Of a stretch of DNA of 49,552 nucleotides, positions 16,846 to 23,918 are shown piece by piece. The stretch spans positions 1 through 49,552 of the forward strand of contig JABMNN010000009.1 of the NCBI GenBank assembly GCA_013204545.1, in the 5' to 3' direction. The number at the start of each line of letters is the position of its first letter. Position 1 is the stretch's first letter. The notes under the pieces are model-generated. The model did not search any database. It saw only the letters and a list, made by a program, of their open reading frames with translations, and was not told where the DNA came from. A program made the translations under genes and the position numbers. Origin of the DNA: Chloroflexota bacterium (GTDB taxonomy: Bacteria; Chloroflexota; Dehalococcoidia; Lucifugimonadales; Lucifugimonadaceae).

Positions 16846-16893
16846 GTAGAGTCGGTCATCGGCTGATCAAATGCTCGGTGATCGACTCTACAA
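16846..16893 (-). repeat. 17-bp inverted repeat just downstream of the ThuA-like gene
   Basis: Arms 16846-16862 (TGTAGAGTCGGTCATCG) and 16877-16893 pair over 17 positions around a 14-nt loop. Two positions would be G-U pairs in plus-strand RNA and A-C mismatches in minus-strand RNA. It begins 8 nt after the stop of the minus-strand ThuA-like gene. No T-run follows on either strand. A Rho-type or processing hairpin between the ThuA and sulfatase genes is possible. Confidence 0.55.
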
Positions 16894-16900
16894 CTGAGTA

Positions 16901-17527
16901 CTAGCTCAAATAGTCTAACGCGTTCAGGATGAGTTTCTGGAACTGCGGGTGCTGCTGTGATGATCCCGCGTGACCGAGCGCAATATTCACAACTTTTCCT
17001 TCACCGAACTGGTGCGTCCAGCCAAGTGGCTTGATATCACCATCGACAACACCGTGTATGAATACGTCGATACCCGGTTGAATATCGAGACCGCAGTAGC
17101 ACTCGTCGTATGTCCAGAAGTTCGACACCCCTGCTGCAACCGGGTGGCTAGGGTTATCGATTGTCACTTCGAACCAACCGAACGGTGGGTGCCAACTTTC
17201 GCCAAGTACCCATCCACCGCCAGTAATCTTCTTGGTCTGCGACCAATCTGGACACGATGCTGCTGAAATGTGGATCGATAAGAGCGAACCACCACCAGAA
17301 ACGTAGCCTTCAAATCCTGAGCGTTGCGCGTGGTTCAGATCGTTGTCTGTAGCTGTCTGACGCAGGGTGTTAAGGACGATAGCGTCGAAACCGGATAGAT
17401 CACTGCTAAGTTCATCTGCCGATTCCGACAAAGTGATCGAATGACCGTCTGCCTCAAGGAACACCTGTAAAATGGGTGTCGACTCTTCATAAGGGTGCTT
17501 ACCTCCGGTAATAAGAAGTAGATTCAT
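16901..17527 (-). CDS. ThuA-like domain protein
   Basis: A 208-residue protein of the ThuA (trehalose-utilisation) type, a glutamine-amidotransferase-like fold. It shows LLITGGKHPYEES at the N-terminus, a central GGGSLLSIHISAASCPDW segment where the class I amidotransferase nucleophile elbow would lie, and DECYCGLDIQP, GWTHQFGEGKVVNIALGHAG near the C-terminus. ThuA-like proteins often sit in sugar or polyol catabolic clusters; the exact reaction is not established for this one. AGGAG stands 8 nt before the ATG. It follows the GNAT gene by 42 nt on the same strand and precedes the sulfatase, so it may belong to the catabolic block. Confidence 0.8.
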   Translation of the reverse strand: MNLLLITGGKHPYEESTPILQVFLEADGHSITLSESADELSSDLSGFDAIVLNTLRQTATDNDLNHAQRSGFEGYVSGGGSLLSIHISAASCPDWSQTKKITGGGWVLGESWHPPFGWFEVTIDNPSHPVAAGVSNFWTYDECYCGLDIQPGIDVFIHGVVDGDIKPLGWTHQFGEGKVVNIALGHAGSSQQHPQFQKLILNALDYLS

Positions 17528-17569
17528 TGAGGATTCTCCTGATCGTTGTGTGAGGTTTCAATTACTAGA

Positions 17570-18226
17570 CTAGGAACCAATTATTGGATCAGCATCAGTT
17601 TGAGATGCCTGCGTTGTGGGCGGTAACGAAGCCGGCGAAGAAGAGTCATCGGAACGAGTAGAAATAGGCAATTCTGGATTAATAACTTCCCACTCTTTTC
17701 GCCAAATCTCCATGAGCATGAACTCGTAGCCATCTCGTTTTATTTCTCGAACAGGTGTGAGTCCGGCTTTCAGGAATGATTTTTGTGCGCGGTAGTTATG
17801 TATGAGAGTGTGAAGGTAAACCCGTTCAAGCTCTGTAGCGCCAAATATTTGAGCGAGTGCGGTTTTAACAACATCTGTGCCGTAGCCCTTACCCCAATAG
17901 TCGCGATCACCGATCATGATGCCCAATTCGCACTGAGATTTTTCGGTGTTGATGTCGTAGTACATGCAGTTGCCAATGTGATGGCCATCTAGCGTGTCGA
18001 TTGCCATGCGTGACGACCACGGGGACGGATAGGCGACATCATCTCGGTGATATCTGAGGTATTCGTTAAACGTTAAAGTGATTGGGCGAGTAGCATCGAG
18101 CGCAGCGAGTTCAGGATCGATGCGCCACGAATAATCGGCTTCTGCATCGTCCATCGACTTTGACCGAAGCACGGTCAGCTTTCCGACCAAACGTAACTCA
18201 GTCGTCGCTTCGTACTCTGCCTTCAT
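17570..18226 (-). CDS. GNAT-family N-acetyltransferase (RimJ/RimL-like)
   Basis: A 218-residue protein with an acetyltransferase fold. The N-terminal substrate strand is LRLVGKLTVLRSKSMDDAEADYSWR. The acetyl-CoA binding loop is GDRDYWGKGYGTD, followed by VYLHTLIHNYRAQKSFLKAGL, typical of ribosomal-protein or aminoglycoside-type GNATs of the Acetyltransf_3 kind. The last 30 residues are a Ser/Pro/Thr-rich tail. The start at 18226 lies within the end of the upstream Nudix gene (29-nt overlap), and an earlier ATG at 18262 is possible. The family's first strand begins soon after, so a start downstream of the Nudix stop would truncate it. The overlap implies coupled translation. Confidence 0.85.
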   Translation of the reverse strand: MKAEYEATTELRLVGKLTVLRSKSMDDAEADYSWRIDPELAALDATRPITLTFNEYLRYHRDDVAYPSPWSSRMAIDTLDGHHIGNCMYYDINTEKSQCELGIMIGDRDYWGKGYGTDVVKTALAQIFGATELERVYLHTLIHNYRAQKSFLKAGLTPVREIKRDGYEFMLMEIWRKEWEVINPELPISTRSDDSSSPASLPPTTQASQTDADPIIGS

Positions 18227-18707
18227 AAAAGGCCACAGCTTTTTCCAAGACTCGCGCTTCATTCCGATGGGTCAGCCTCTGTATTGCTTCTGGAATGTCG
18301 ATCCACTCGACTTCATCGTATTCACTATCATGGTTCGATGTATCGCCACCAAGGTATTTCATTAGATACCAATGAACCGTTTTGTCGATTCGAACCGTGC
18401 TGTCGTCATCGAAAGGCAGATCACCAAGCGTCTCTTCGGCAGTACGGAAGAATGAATAGTACGTGTCATCGATAGCTGGGCCGATTTCAACTTGCAAGCC
18501 GGTTTCTTCAGTGACTTCTCTTGCTGCTGTTTCAGCGACCGATTCGCCCTTTTCCGGCGTTCCCTTTGGTAGTGCCCACAGCGATTCTGCCCTTCGGTAG
18601 CACAGGGCAACAAATAATTTCCCGCTATCGTTCGGGGTAGCGCGTAACACAACACCGCCGGCGGACCAGCGGTCGATTGAGTGATCTGTTGTACGAGGTC
18701 GAGTCAT
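18198..18707 (-). CDS. Nudix hydrolase
   Basis: A 169-residue protein with a complete Nudix box, G-x5-E-x7-R-E-V-x-E-E-x-G-L, centred on GESVAETAAREVTEETGL. It is preceded by the strand SAGGVVLRATP and by LWALPKGTPEKG. This is an MutT/diadenosine-polyphosphatase-like arrangement that hydrolyses a nucleoside diphosphate linked to another group; the substrate is undetermined. The open frame continues upstream to 18842 with a basic stretch that looks non-native, so the ATG at 18707 (MTRPRTTDH) is favoured, although neither start has a clear ribosome-binding site. It overlaps the GNAT gene and is presumably co-transcribed with it. Confidence 0.88.
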   Translation of the reverse strand: MTRPRTTDHSIDRWSAGGVVLRATPNDSGKLFVALCYRRAESLWALPKGTPEKGESVAETAAREVTEETGLQVEIGPAIDDTYYSFFRTAEETLGDLPFDDDSTVRIDKTVHWYLMKYLGGDTSNHDSEYDEVEWIDIPEAIQRLTHRNEARVLEKAVAFYEGRVRSDD

Positions 18708-18859
18708 TGATCGAACCAGTGGTCGGCTAGAAATGTATCGGTGTTGAATCTCATTATTGTGTGAGCGGATTCTAAGTTTGGCGATGCCAGCGGTCAAACG
18801 CCAGCGACCTGACTTTCGTTTCAACTTACGATATACCCTCAATTCAACATGTTAATAAA

Positions 18860-18888
18860 TTGACACTGAACTGATCGAATTCGATAAT
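18860..18888 (+). promoter_or_regulatory. Near-consensus sigma-70 promoter for the korAB leader
   Basis: TTGACA at 18860-18865 is a perfect -35 box. Exactly 17 bp later comes GATAAT (18883-18888), five of six matches to the -10 box. Transcription would begin near 18895, giving a leader of about 257 nt before korA. This is the best promoter seen in the window. Confidence 0.75.
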
Positions 18889-18912
18889 TGTCGATCGGGT
18901 AAACGTACAAAG

Positions 18913-19038
18913 ATGCCAGTTCGTAACATACGATTAGTTCAGCTAAATATAAATTGCCATCATTCTGCTGGAATGATGGTCGTCAATGCGTTCTCTCGTT
19001 TTTCGAATCGCCAGCAGGAAAATTCGAATAAACAATAG
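18913..19038 (+). CDS. 41-codon leader reading frame upstream of korA
   Basis: An ATG 18 nt after the predicted transcription start opens a 41-codon frame that reads MPVRNIRLVQLNINCHHSAG and continues with paired Met-Met and Val-Val codons, then a Asn/Gln-rich end. Its TAG stop (19036-19038) abuts the first base of the intrinsic terminator stem at 19039. This is the geometry expected of an attenuator leader peptide. No long run of one amino acid identifies a regulating aminoacyl-tRNA, and the ribosome-binding site is weak (GGGT). It may alternatively be a chance frame inside a structured RNA leader. Confidence 0.4.
   Translation: MPVRNIRLVQLNINCHHSAGMMVVNAFSRFSNRQQENSNKQ
18953..19028 (+). 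promoter_or_regulatory. Structured korAB leader RNA with alternative pairings
   Basis: Hairpin 1 is CCATCATTC (18957-18965) paired with GAATGATGG (18971-18979) around TGCTG. It is extended by ATTG/CAAT across a 4-nt bulge. Hairpin 2 is TTCGAAT (19002-19008) with ATTCGAA (19022-19028). The 3' side of hairpin 1, GGT...AATGCG (18978-18990), can instead pair with CGCATTACC (19040-19048) of the terminator. This gives a mutually exclusive antiterminator. It matches no riboswitch class I can recognise. The structures are inferred by eye. Confidence 0.5.
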
Positions 19039-19074
19039 CCGCATTACCGTCAATGGACGGAAGCGGTTTTTTTT
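19039..19074 (+). terminator. Intrinsic terminator inside the korA leader
   Basis: A two-tier stem: CCGC (19039-19042) with GCGG (19063-19066), enclosing CCGTC (19047-19051) with GACGG (19056-19060) and loop AATG. It is followed at once by eight T residues. It is on the plus strand, has no plus-strand gene upstream, and sits 78 nt before the korA start. It is therefore best read as a conditional terminator controlling korAB. Confidence 0.75.
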
Positions 19075-19151
19075 GCGCCTGCAACAGAATCGTAAGGGCG
19101 TACGACTAAATAGTTCGTCGAGCAATTTGTTCGGGGAGAAGGTAGCAAACA

Positions 19152-20867
19152 TTGGATAAGCACGACTTCGTCATCCGATTCGCTGGAGAGGGAGGGCAAG
19201 GGCTGGTCACATCAGCTGATGCTCTGGCACGTGCAGCAGCTCATGCTGGATACTACGTACAAACCCACTCTACCTTCCCATCGCAAATTATGGGTGGTCC
19301 AGCATCATCTCAGGTGAGAATTTCGACCACACCTGTATTGAGCTCCGGTGACGGTGTCGACGTACTTGTTGCTCTCAACCAGTACGCTTATGACCACCAC
19401 AACGAAGACCTAAACCCGGGTGGCGTCACGGTTTACAACGCTGAAGAGTACGATTTGCCAGAGGGCGGTAAATACTTCGGGATCAAGGCCGACGAACTCG
19501 CAAAATCGACTGGAAACGCCCGCGCTGCGAACATGGTCACAATTGGCGCTGTTGCATACCTGATCGATTTCAAACTCGAGGAAATCGACGTTTTCATTAC
19601 CCAGAGATTCACACGTGGACGACCCGGTGATGATGAAATAATTGAAGCAAACATCAAGGCAGTCCGCCTTGGTGTTGATGTTGCGAAGTCCACTGGATTT
19701 ACAGTCGGACAGTTGCAGCCAGCCGTTGCACCCGACTACCAGCAAATTATAATCACCGGTAACGCTGCACTCTCTATGGGTGCTGTTGCAGCCGGGCTTA
19801 ATTTTTACGCCGGTTACCCAATCTCTCCAGCAACCACAGTTCTAGTTTGGATGGAGAACAACCTTTGGGGTGAAGGCCGGTTCGTTCATCAGGTTGCATC
19901 AGAAATCGAAGCGATCAACGCTATTCTGGGTGCAGGTTTCGCTGGTAAGAAGGCAATGACCGCAACGGCAGGACCTGGATTCTCGCTTATGAGCGAAGGC
20001 CTTGGACTTGCCTGGATGGCAGAGATCCCGCTGGTGGTTGCCAATGTTCAGCGTGGTGGACCAGCTACCGGATTGCCGACCAAGTCTGAGCAGTCAGACC
20101 TCTACACGTGCATGCATCCTGCACACGGTGATATCAAGATGCCGGTGCTGGCTCCAGGGACAATCGAAGAGTGCTTCTATGCTGGTGCACTGGCTACCAA
20201 CTGGGCAGAGCGCTATCAAGGTCCCGTAATTCTTATCTCTGAATTCGGCCTTGCCGAGCGGGGTGAGAACATTCGTCGGCCAGACCTCTCGGAGATAAGT
20301 ACAGAGAGCCGCACCGCCGTGAGTGAAGGCGATACTGGCAAGCGATATGACTCATGGGATGGCTCAACCCCGCTACCAGGTATGCCGATTCCGGGTGGCT
20401 CAGGCGCATATGTCGCAAACGGTTCTGAGCATGACGAGATCGGTGACACGACTCACCTCCCACGACATCACGTGCGTCTGATGGAGCGACGTTTTAAGAA
20501 GCTTGGTCTTCTTGATGGTGCTCACTATGAAATCGAGAATGCCGATGCCGACTGCATCATTATGCCTTGGGGTAGCTCTAAGGGGCCGGCTCGCGAGGCG
20601 TACGACAGGCTTCGTGAACAGGGCGAGAACGTCGGATGGTTGTACTCGGTAGCACTCAATCCGCTGCCAGAGGAAGTGAAGACCGTTCTGAAATCAGGCA
20701 AAAAAATTATTGTCCCTGAGCTAAACTACTTAGGTCAGTGGTCATCTCTCCTTCGTATGGAAGGTTACAACGCTGAATCAATTACTCAGTACACTGGACT
20801 GCCGTTTAGACCTGCAGGCCTTGTAGCTAGAATAGGCGAACTAATCGGGGCTGGAGTTACAGCATGA
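19152..20867 (+). CDS. korA: 2-oxoacid:ferredoxin oxidoreductase, fused gamma-alpha subunit
   Basis: A 571-residue subunit in which the gamma domain (residues 1-190, with GEGGQGLVTSADALA and the GGPASSQVRIS segment) is fused to the alpha domain (about 200-570, beginning ALSMGAVAAGLNFYAGYPISPAT). With KorB it oxidises a 2-oxoacid and CoA to acyl-CoA and CO2, reducing ferredoxin. 2-oxoglutarate is the commonest substrate for this architecture, but specificity is not provable here. Translation starts at TTG, 8 nt after GGGGAGAAGG, which fixes the start. The stop overlaps the korB start by 4 nt (ATGA). Expression is probably controlled by the leader terminator upstream. No delta-type ferredoxin subunit is adjacent. 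Confidence 0.93.
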   Translation: MDKHDFVIRFAGEGGQGLVTSADALARAAAHAGYYVQTHSTFPSQIMGGPASSQVRISTTPVLSSGDGVDVLVALNQYAYDHHNEDLNPGGVTVYNAEEYDLPEGGKYFGIKADELAKSTGNARAANMVTIGAVAYLIDFKLEEIDVFITQRFTRGRPGDDEIIEANIKAVRLGVDVAKSTGFTVGQLQPAVAPDYQQIIITGNAALSMGAVAAGLNFYAGYPISPATTVLVWMENNLWGEGRFVHQVASEIEAINAILGAGFAGKKAMTATAGPGFSLMSEGLGLAWMAEIPLVVANVQRGGPATGLPTKSEQSDLYTCMHPAHGDIKMPVLAPGTIEECFYAGALATNWAERYQGPVILISEFGLAERGENIRRPDLSEISTESRTAVSEGDTGKRYDSWDGSTPLPGMPIPGGSGAYVANGSEHDEIGDTTHLPRHHVRLMERRFKKLGLLDGAHYEIENADADCIIMPWGSSKGPAREAYDRLREQGENVGWLYSVALNPLPEEVKTVLKSGKKIIVPELNYLGQWSSLLRMEGYNAESITQYTGLPFRPAGLVARIGELIGAGVTA

Positions 20868-21730
20868 GCAAGCGCAATCCTGAATACGATTTCGCGTGGT
20901 GCCCGGGATGTGGCGACTTTGGAGTACGACGAGCACTTCAGGTAGCACTTGAGGCATATTCAGCGGAGCACGAAGAGCTACAAGCGAATAACGTTGTGGT
21001 CGCGGGCATAGGTTGTTCCGGAAACATGGTTCATCTTGTTGAAGGCGATCAGCCTTTCGGAATTCACGGTATCCACGGCAGAACTCTTCCTATCGCCTTC
21101 GGCGTGAAGCAAGGCAATCCGAAATTGAATACGGTTATTGTTGCTGGCGACGGTGACTTCCTTTCAATTGGTGGTGAACACCTCGGTCCAGCTGCAAACC
21201 GAAACGTCAACGTAACAGCAGTCGTCATGGACAACGGTGTGTATGGATTGACTAAGGGTCAGTCATCACCAACAACTGAGTTCGGTAAAGTCACAACTTC
21301 AACCCCTTTCGGCAAGATCGAGAACCCGGTTTCAACGCTCAAGCTGTACATGTCTATTGGTGTGACTTACATAGCTTCGTACTATTCGAGCAAGCCTCGG
21401 GTGCTGGCAACGCTAATTCAGGAAGCGATGAACCACGAAGGGTTCAGCATCGTCCATGTCCAGTCACCATGCACGACGTACAACGACACCTACGACATCC
21501 TGAAGGGTAATGCGAAGCAAGGGATCAAGGGAGTGGCGTTCGACATTCCTGAGGATCACGACCCAACGAGTGCCGAGGATGCGAACGATTTGCTGAGCAG
21601 ACCCGGTGTTCCGCTCGGAGTTATCTTCAAGAAGGAAGGCAAAACACTTCAAGATCGATATGAAGATTTGCAGGCAAAGGCACCGAAACGAACCAACGAC
21701 CAACTGTTGGATTCATACCTCTTGCGATAG
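20864..21730 (+). CDS. korB: 2-oxoacid:ferredoxin oxidoreductase, beta (TPP-binding) subunit
   Basis: A 288-residue thiamine-diphosphate-binding subunit. It carries the N-terminal FAWCPGCGDFGV motif with Cys13 and Cys16, the further Cys in AGIGCSGNM (together the cysteines expected for a [4Fe-4S] cluster), and IHGIHGRTLPIAFG. The TPP/Mg motif GDGDFLSIGGEH is followed by NRNVNVTAVVMDNGVYG. It pairs with the upstream KorA; the two genes overlap by ATGA and so are translationally coupled. A strong terminator follows 26 nt after the stop. Confidence 0.95.
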   Translation: MSKRNPEYDFAWCPGCGDFGVRRALQVALEAYSAEHEELQANNVVVAGIGCSGNMVHLVEGDQPFGIHGIHGRTLPIAFGVKQGNPKLNTVIVAGDGDFLSIGGEHLGPAANRNVNVTAVVMDNGVYGLTKGQSSPTTEFGKVTTSTPFGKIENPVSTLKLYMSIGVTYIASYYSSKPRVLATLIQEAMNHEGFSIVHVQSPCTTYNDTYDILKGNAKQGIKGVAFDIPEDHDPTSAEDANDLLSRPGVPLGVIFKKEGKTLQDRYEDLQAKAPKRTNDQLLDSYLLR

Positions 21731-21756
21731 TTGCAGAATGATAAATTCGTTAAATG

Positions 21757-21786
21757 AAAAGCCCCGCAGCTCGCGGGGCTTTTTTT
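21757..21786 (+). terminator. Intrinsic terminator after korB (bidirectional)
   Basis: GCCCCGC (21761-21767) pairs with GCGGGGC (21773-21779) around AGCTC. It has an A-run on the left and a T-run of seven on the right. It ends the korAB transcript and could also stop the convergent sigma-factor transcript from the other side. Confidence 0.93.
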
Positions 21787-21912
21787 GCCATTATTTTTGA
21801 GGGTAATTCGGGGTGGTTGGATGGCATCAGATCACAGGACGGTCTTCATCGGCTCGAACACAATAGTAACAAATCAACCGTCCGAGAATGTTAGTAACAA
21901 CGATGCGTGAAG

Positions 21913-22446
21913 CTATCGCGAGTTCGATCGCTCTGCCATGTACTGCTCAAGTGAATCACGAAGGGCGATTCGACCGCGGTGTAGTCTGGCCTTCAAGGCA
22001 GAGATCGAAACGTCAAGAGTGTCGGCCGCTTCCTGATTTGAGAGCCCTTGTACGTCTCGAAGGATCACTGCTACACGTAGATCTTCACTGAGGTCGTTGA
22101 TAGCGGCGTCTATATGACTCGCTAGTTCACTATTCATAGTTGCCGCAACTGGAGACTCAGCCCAATTGTTCGAGGCAATATCCGGTCGTGCGTCTTCCGA
22201 AACGGTCATCTCTTTACCGCGTTTGTCTTTGCGGATTCGCATCAGCGCTGCGTTCACCGTGATGCGGTATAGCCATGTTGTTGGCTGGGCGTCTCCCCGA
22301 AATCGTTCCCTTGCTTTGAAGGCTGAAATGAATGCATCTTGCACTACTTCCTCAGCATCATGCGGATTGCCCATCATACGATATGCAACGTTGTACACGA
22401 AACCCGAGTGCTTCTCGACTATATCTGTGAATTCTTGGGCGTCCAT
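21913..22446 (-). CDS. ECF-type RNA polymerase sigma factor
   Basis: A 177-residue sigma-70-family protein with only regions 2 and 4. Region 2 spans about residues 8-75 (FVYNVAYRMMGNPHDAEEVVQDAFISAFK...FRGDAQPTTWLYRITVN). Region 4 spans about 118-170 (LSEDLRVAVILRDVQGLSNQEAADTLDVSISALKARLHRGR), including the helix-turn-helix. The linker is acidic. It would direct transcription of a stress or envelope regulon. It is divergent from a small ZAS-type protein at 22753, which is a plausible anti-sigma partner. The product belongs to the large RpoE-like ECF group; the finer subgroup is not determined. Confidence 0.92.
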   Translation of the reverse strand: MDAQEFTDIVEKHSGFVYNVAYRMMGNPHDAEEVVQDAFISAFKARERFRGDAQPTTWLYRITVNAALMRIRKDKRGKEMTVSEDARPDIASNNWAESPVAATMNSELASHIDAAINDLSEDLRVAVILRDVQGLSNQEAADTLDVSISALKARLHRGRIALRDSLEQYMAERSNSR

Positions 22447-22752
22447 ATAGCTTCACACGAATCGAGTGCGGGGTGTCATGTTTAGCGGATCGAACTCTAC
22501 ATTCGTTGTGTGCAACGGGAGTCCAGTCAGAGTAGTTACTTTACCAGAACAAGCCTAATGCCTAGTAGGCTACCTTGTGACATTGCATCGTTTATTGATT
22601 CGAGACGTCGGCGTTGATTCTGGCAGGTGAGTTAGTATTTAACTTGAAAATCAGACTGTGAATGATTGCCGTTGAGTACCCTTTGAATCGATTACTCATA
22701 CACTGCATCCTATTAACAGTTCGGCACCGAACGAGTATCGTTTACGTGGCAA
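22447..22752 (+). promoter_or_regulatory. Divergent intergenic region with a 14-bp palindrome
   Basis: This 306-nt gap separates the minus-strand sigma gene from the plus-strand ZAS gene and must hold both promoters. GTTCGGCACCGAAC (22719-22732) is a perfect 6-bp dyad around CA, 20 nt before the ZAS gene start, and resembles a protein-binding operator. No typical ECF -35 (GGAAC) with a matching -10 was found with confidence. No RNA gene is apparent. Confidence 0.4.
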
Positions 22753-23067
22753 ATGGAGAATAATGTGGGCGCCTCAACGTCGTGGATAGACAAATTGTTC
22801 GGTCGAGACGAGACGCACTCGCCCGGTGATCCTTGTGCCGAAGGCATGGGAGATTGTGGCGAAGTTCGTGATAACGCCTCGGACTTTATCGACGGAGAAG
22901 CCCCAAACAAACTCACGTCTCTAATCCGGCATCATCTCGGGTTCTGCAACGATTGTGATGGCTGGATGACCAGTCTTGCTCAAACGGTTGGGTTAATTAA
23001 GCAGAGTCCTCAGTACGATGTTCCTGATTCTCTGAAAGAGAAATTAAATAATCTGTCTGACAAGTAG
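22753..23067 (+). CDS. Small ZAS-type zinc-binding protein, putative anti-sigma factor
   Basis: A 104-residue soluble protein containing H61-x3-C65-x2-C68 (HLGFCNDC), the core of the zinc-binding anti-sigma domain. It is preceded by DNASDFIDGEAP, which matches the usual helix before the metal site. Two further cysteines (28, 35) lie in a Gly/Asp-rich N-terminal part. No transmembrane helix follows, so it would be a cytoplasmic, redox-responsive type rather than a membrane anti-sigma. The divergently placed ECF sigma factor is the natural partner, although such pairs are more often co-transcribed. A bidirectional terminator follows. Confidence 0.7.
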   Translation: MENNVGASTSWIDKLFGRDETHSPGDPCAEGMGDCGEVRDNASDFIDGEAPNKLTSLIRHHLGFCNDCDGWMTSLAQTVGLIKQSPQYDVPDSLKEKLNNLSDK

Positions 23068-23091
23068 GTTCTTTAGAGCAAGGAACAAGCG

Positions 23092-23121
23092 AAAAACGAC
23101 GATCAAATCGTCGTTTTTTTT
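23092..23121 (+). terminator. Intrinsic terminator, bidirectional
   Basis: ACGACGAT (23096-23103) pairs with ATCGTCGT (23107-23114) around CAA, flanked by A5 on the left and T7 on the right. It ends the ZAS gene transcript and, from the other direction, the minus-strand plsY transcript. Confidence 0.9.
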
Positions 23122-23177
23122 GTGTCCTATTTTAACGACAGCTAGCTGAGATGATCGTGCTGGAACGACGGGTCCGA

Positions 23178-23807
23178 TTATTCTTCTAGAGAAACGAGAG
23201 ATCTGAAGTAGTCTTTGTGGCGCCGGTGAAAATACATGCTGTGTAGCATGATGGCGATTCCAATGCCGGTGAGACCGTAAACAACGTTTGGTTCGATCGA
23301 CGAGTCGGTGCGGAACGATAGTGAAATGAATGCGACATAGCCAACAACGCCTCCCCACAGACTCGGGTGGGCGAGCTTTCTATTCATGGTGATCGAGAGT
23401 GCTGCACCTATAACCAATGACACGAAAACGACGATTGGAACAATACCCATCGAAGTACCCATGAGCGTCACAACGCCATCTCCACCTTTGAATTTTGTGA
23501 AGGGCGAATTCCAGTGACCTGCGACCGCCGCCGTAGCTGGTAAGAGTAACTCTGTACCAGTAAGCCCAAGTTGGCGTGCCATAACAATCGCTGTAACGCC
23601 TTTTGACCAGTCAATCAACGTGACAATAACGCCCTGCTTGCGGGAAATTTCACGCCAGACGTTGGTGGCGCCCGCCTGCCGTGAACCAACTTCGAATACG
23701 TTGATTCCATTCAGGCGTCCAATTGTGTACGCGACTGGAACTGCGCCGAATCCGAACGCAATTGCTGCTGCCAGTAAATATGTGGTGAAGGTAACTTCTG
23801 GGGGCAT
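23178..23807 (-). CDS. plsY: Glycerol-3-phosphate acyltransferase PlsY
   Basis: A 209-residue polytopic membrane enzyme that transfers acyl from acyl phosphate to glycerol 3-phosphate, the first step of phospholipid synthesis. The three PlsY cytoplasmic motifs are recognisable: GSRQAGATNVWR (canonical GSGNPGATN), the Lys-Gly of DWSKGV, and GHWNSPFTKFKGGDGV (canonical GHxxPxFLxFKGGKG). Motif 3 has Asp in place of the second Lys. At least five hydrophobic helices are present. The start is an ATG without an obvious ribosome-binding site. It is monocistronic and faces a terminator shared with the ZAS gene. cdsA, acting downstream in lipid synthesis, is elsewhere in the window. Confidence 0.9.
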   Translation of the reverse strand: MPPEVTFTTYLLAAAIAFGFGAVPVAYTIGRLNGINVFEVGSRQAGATNVWREISRKQGVIVTLIDWSKGVTAIVMARQLGLTGTELLLPATAAVAGHWNSPFTKFKGGDGVVTLMGTSMGIVPIVVFVSLVIGAALSITMNRKLAHPSLWGGVVGYVAFISLSFRTDSSIEPNVVYGLTGIGIAIMLHSMYFHRRHKDYFRSLVSLEE

Positions 23808-23918
23808 GTCGTGAGAATTATTGTAACAGTGAGACTTTACACGTTATTTATGAGCGGCGAAAAAAGGCGTGAGGTTTTGGATACCGCTATGAATGGGATG
23901 GGTTCACAATGACCGCTC

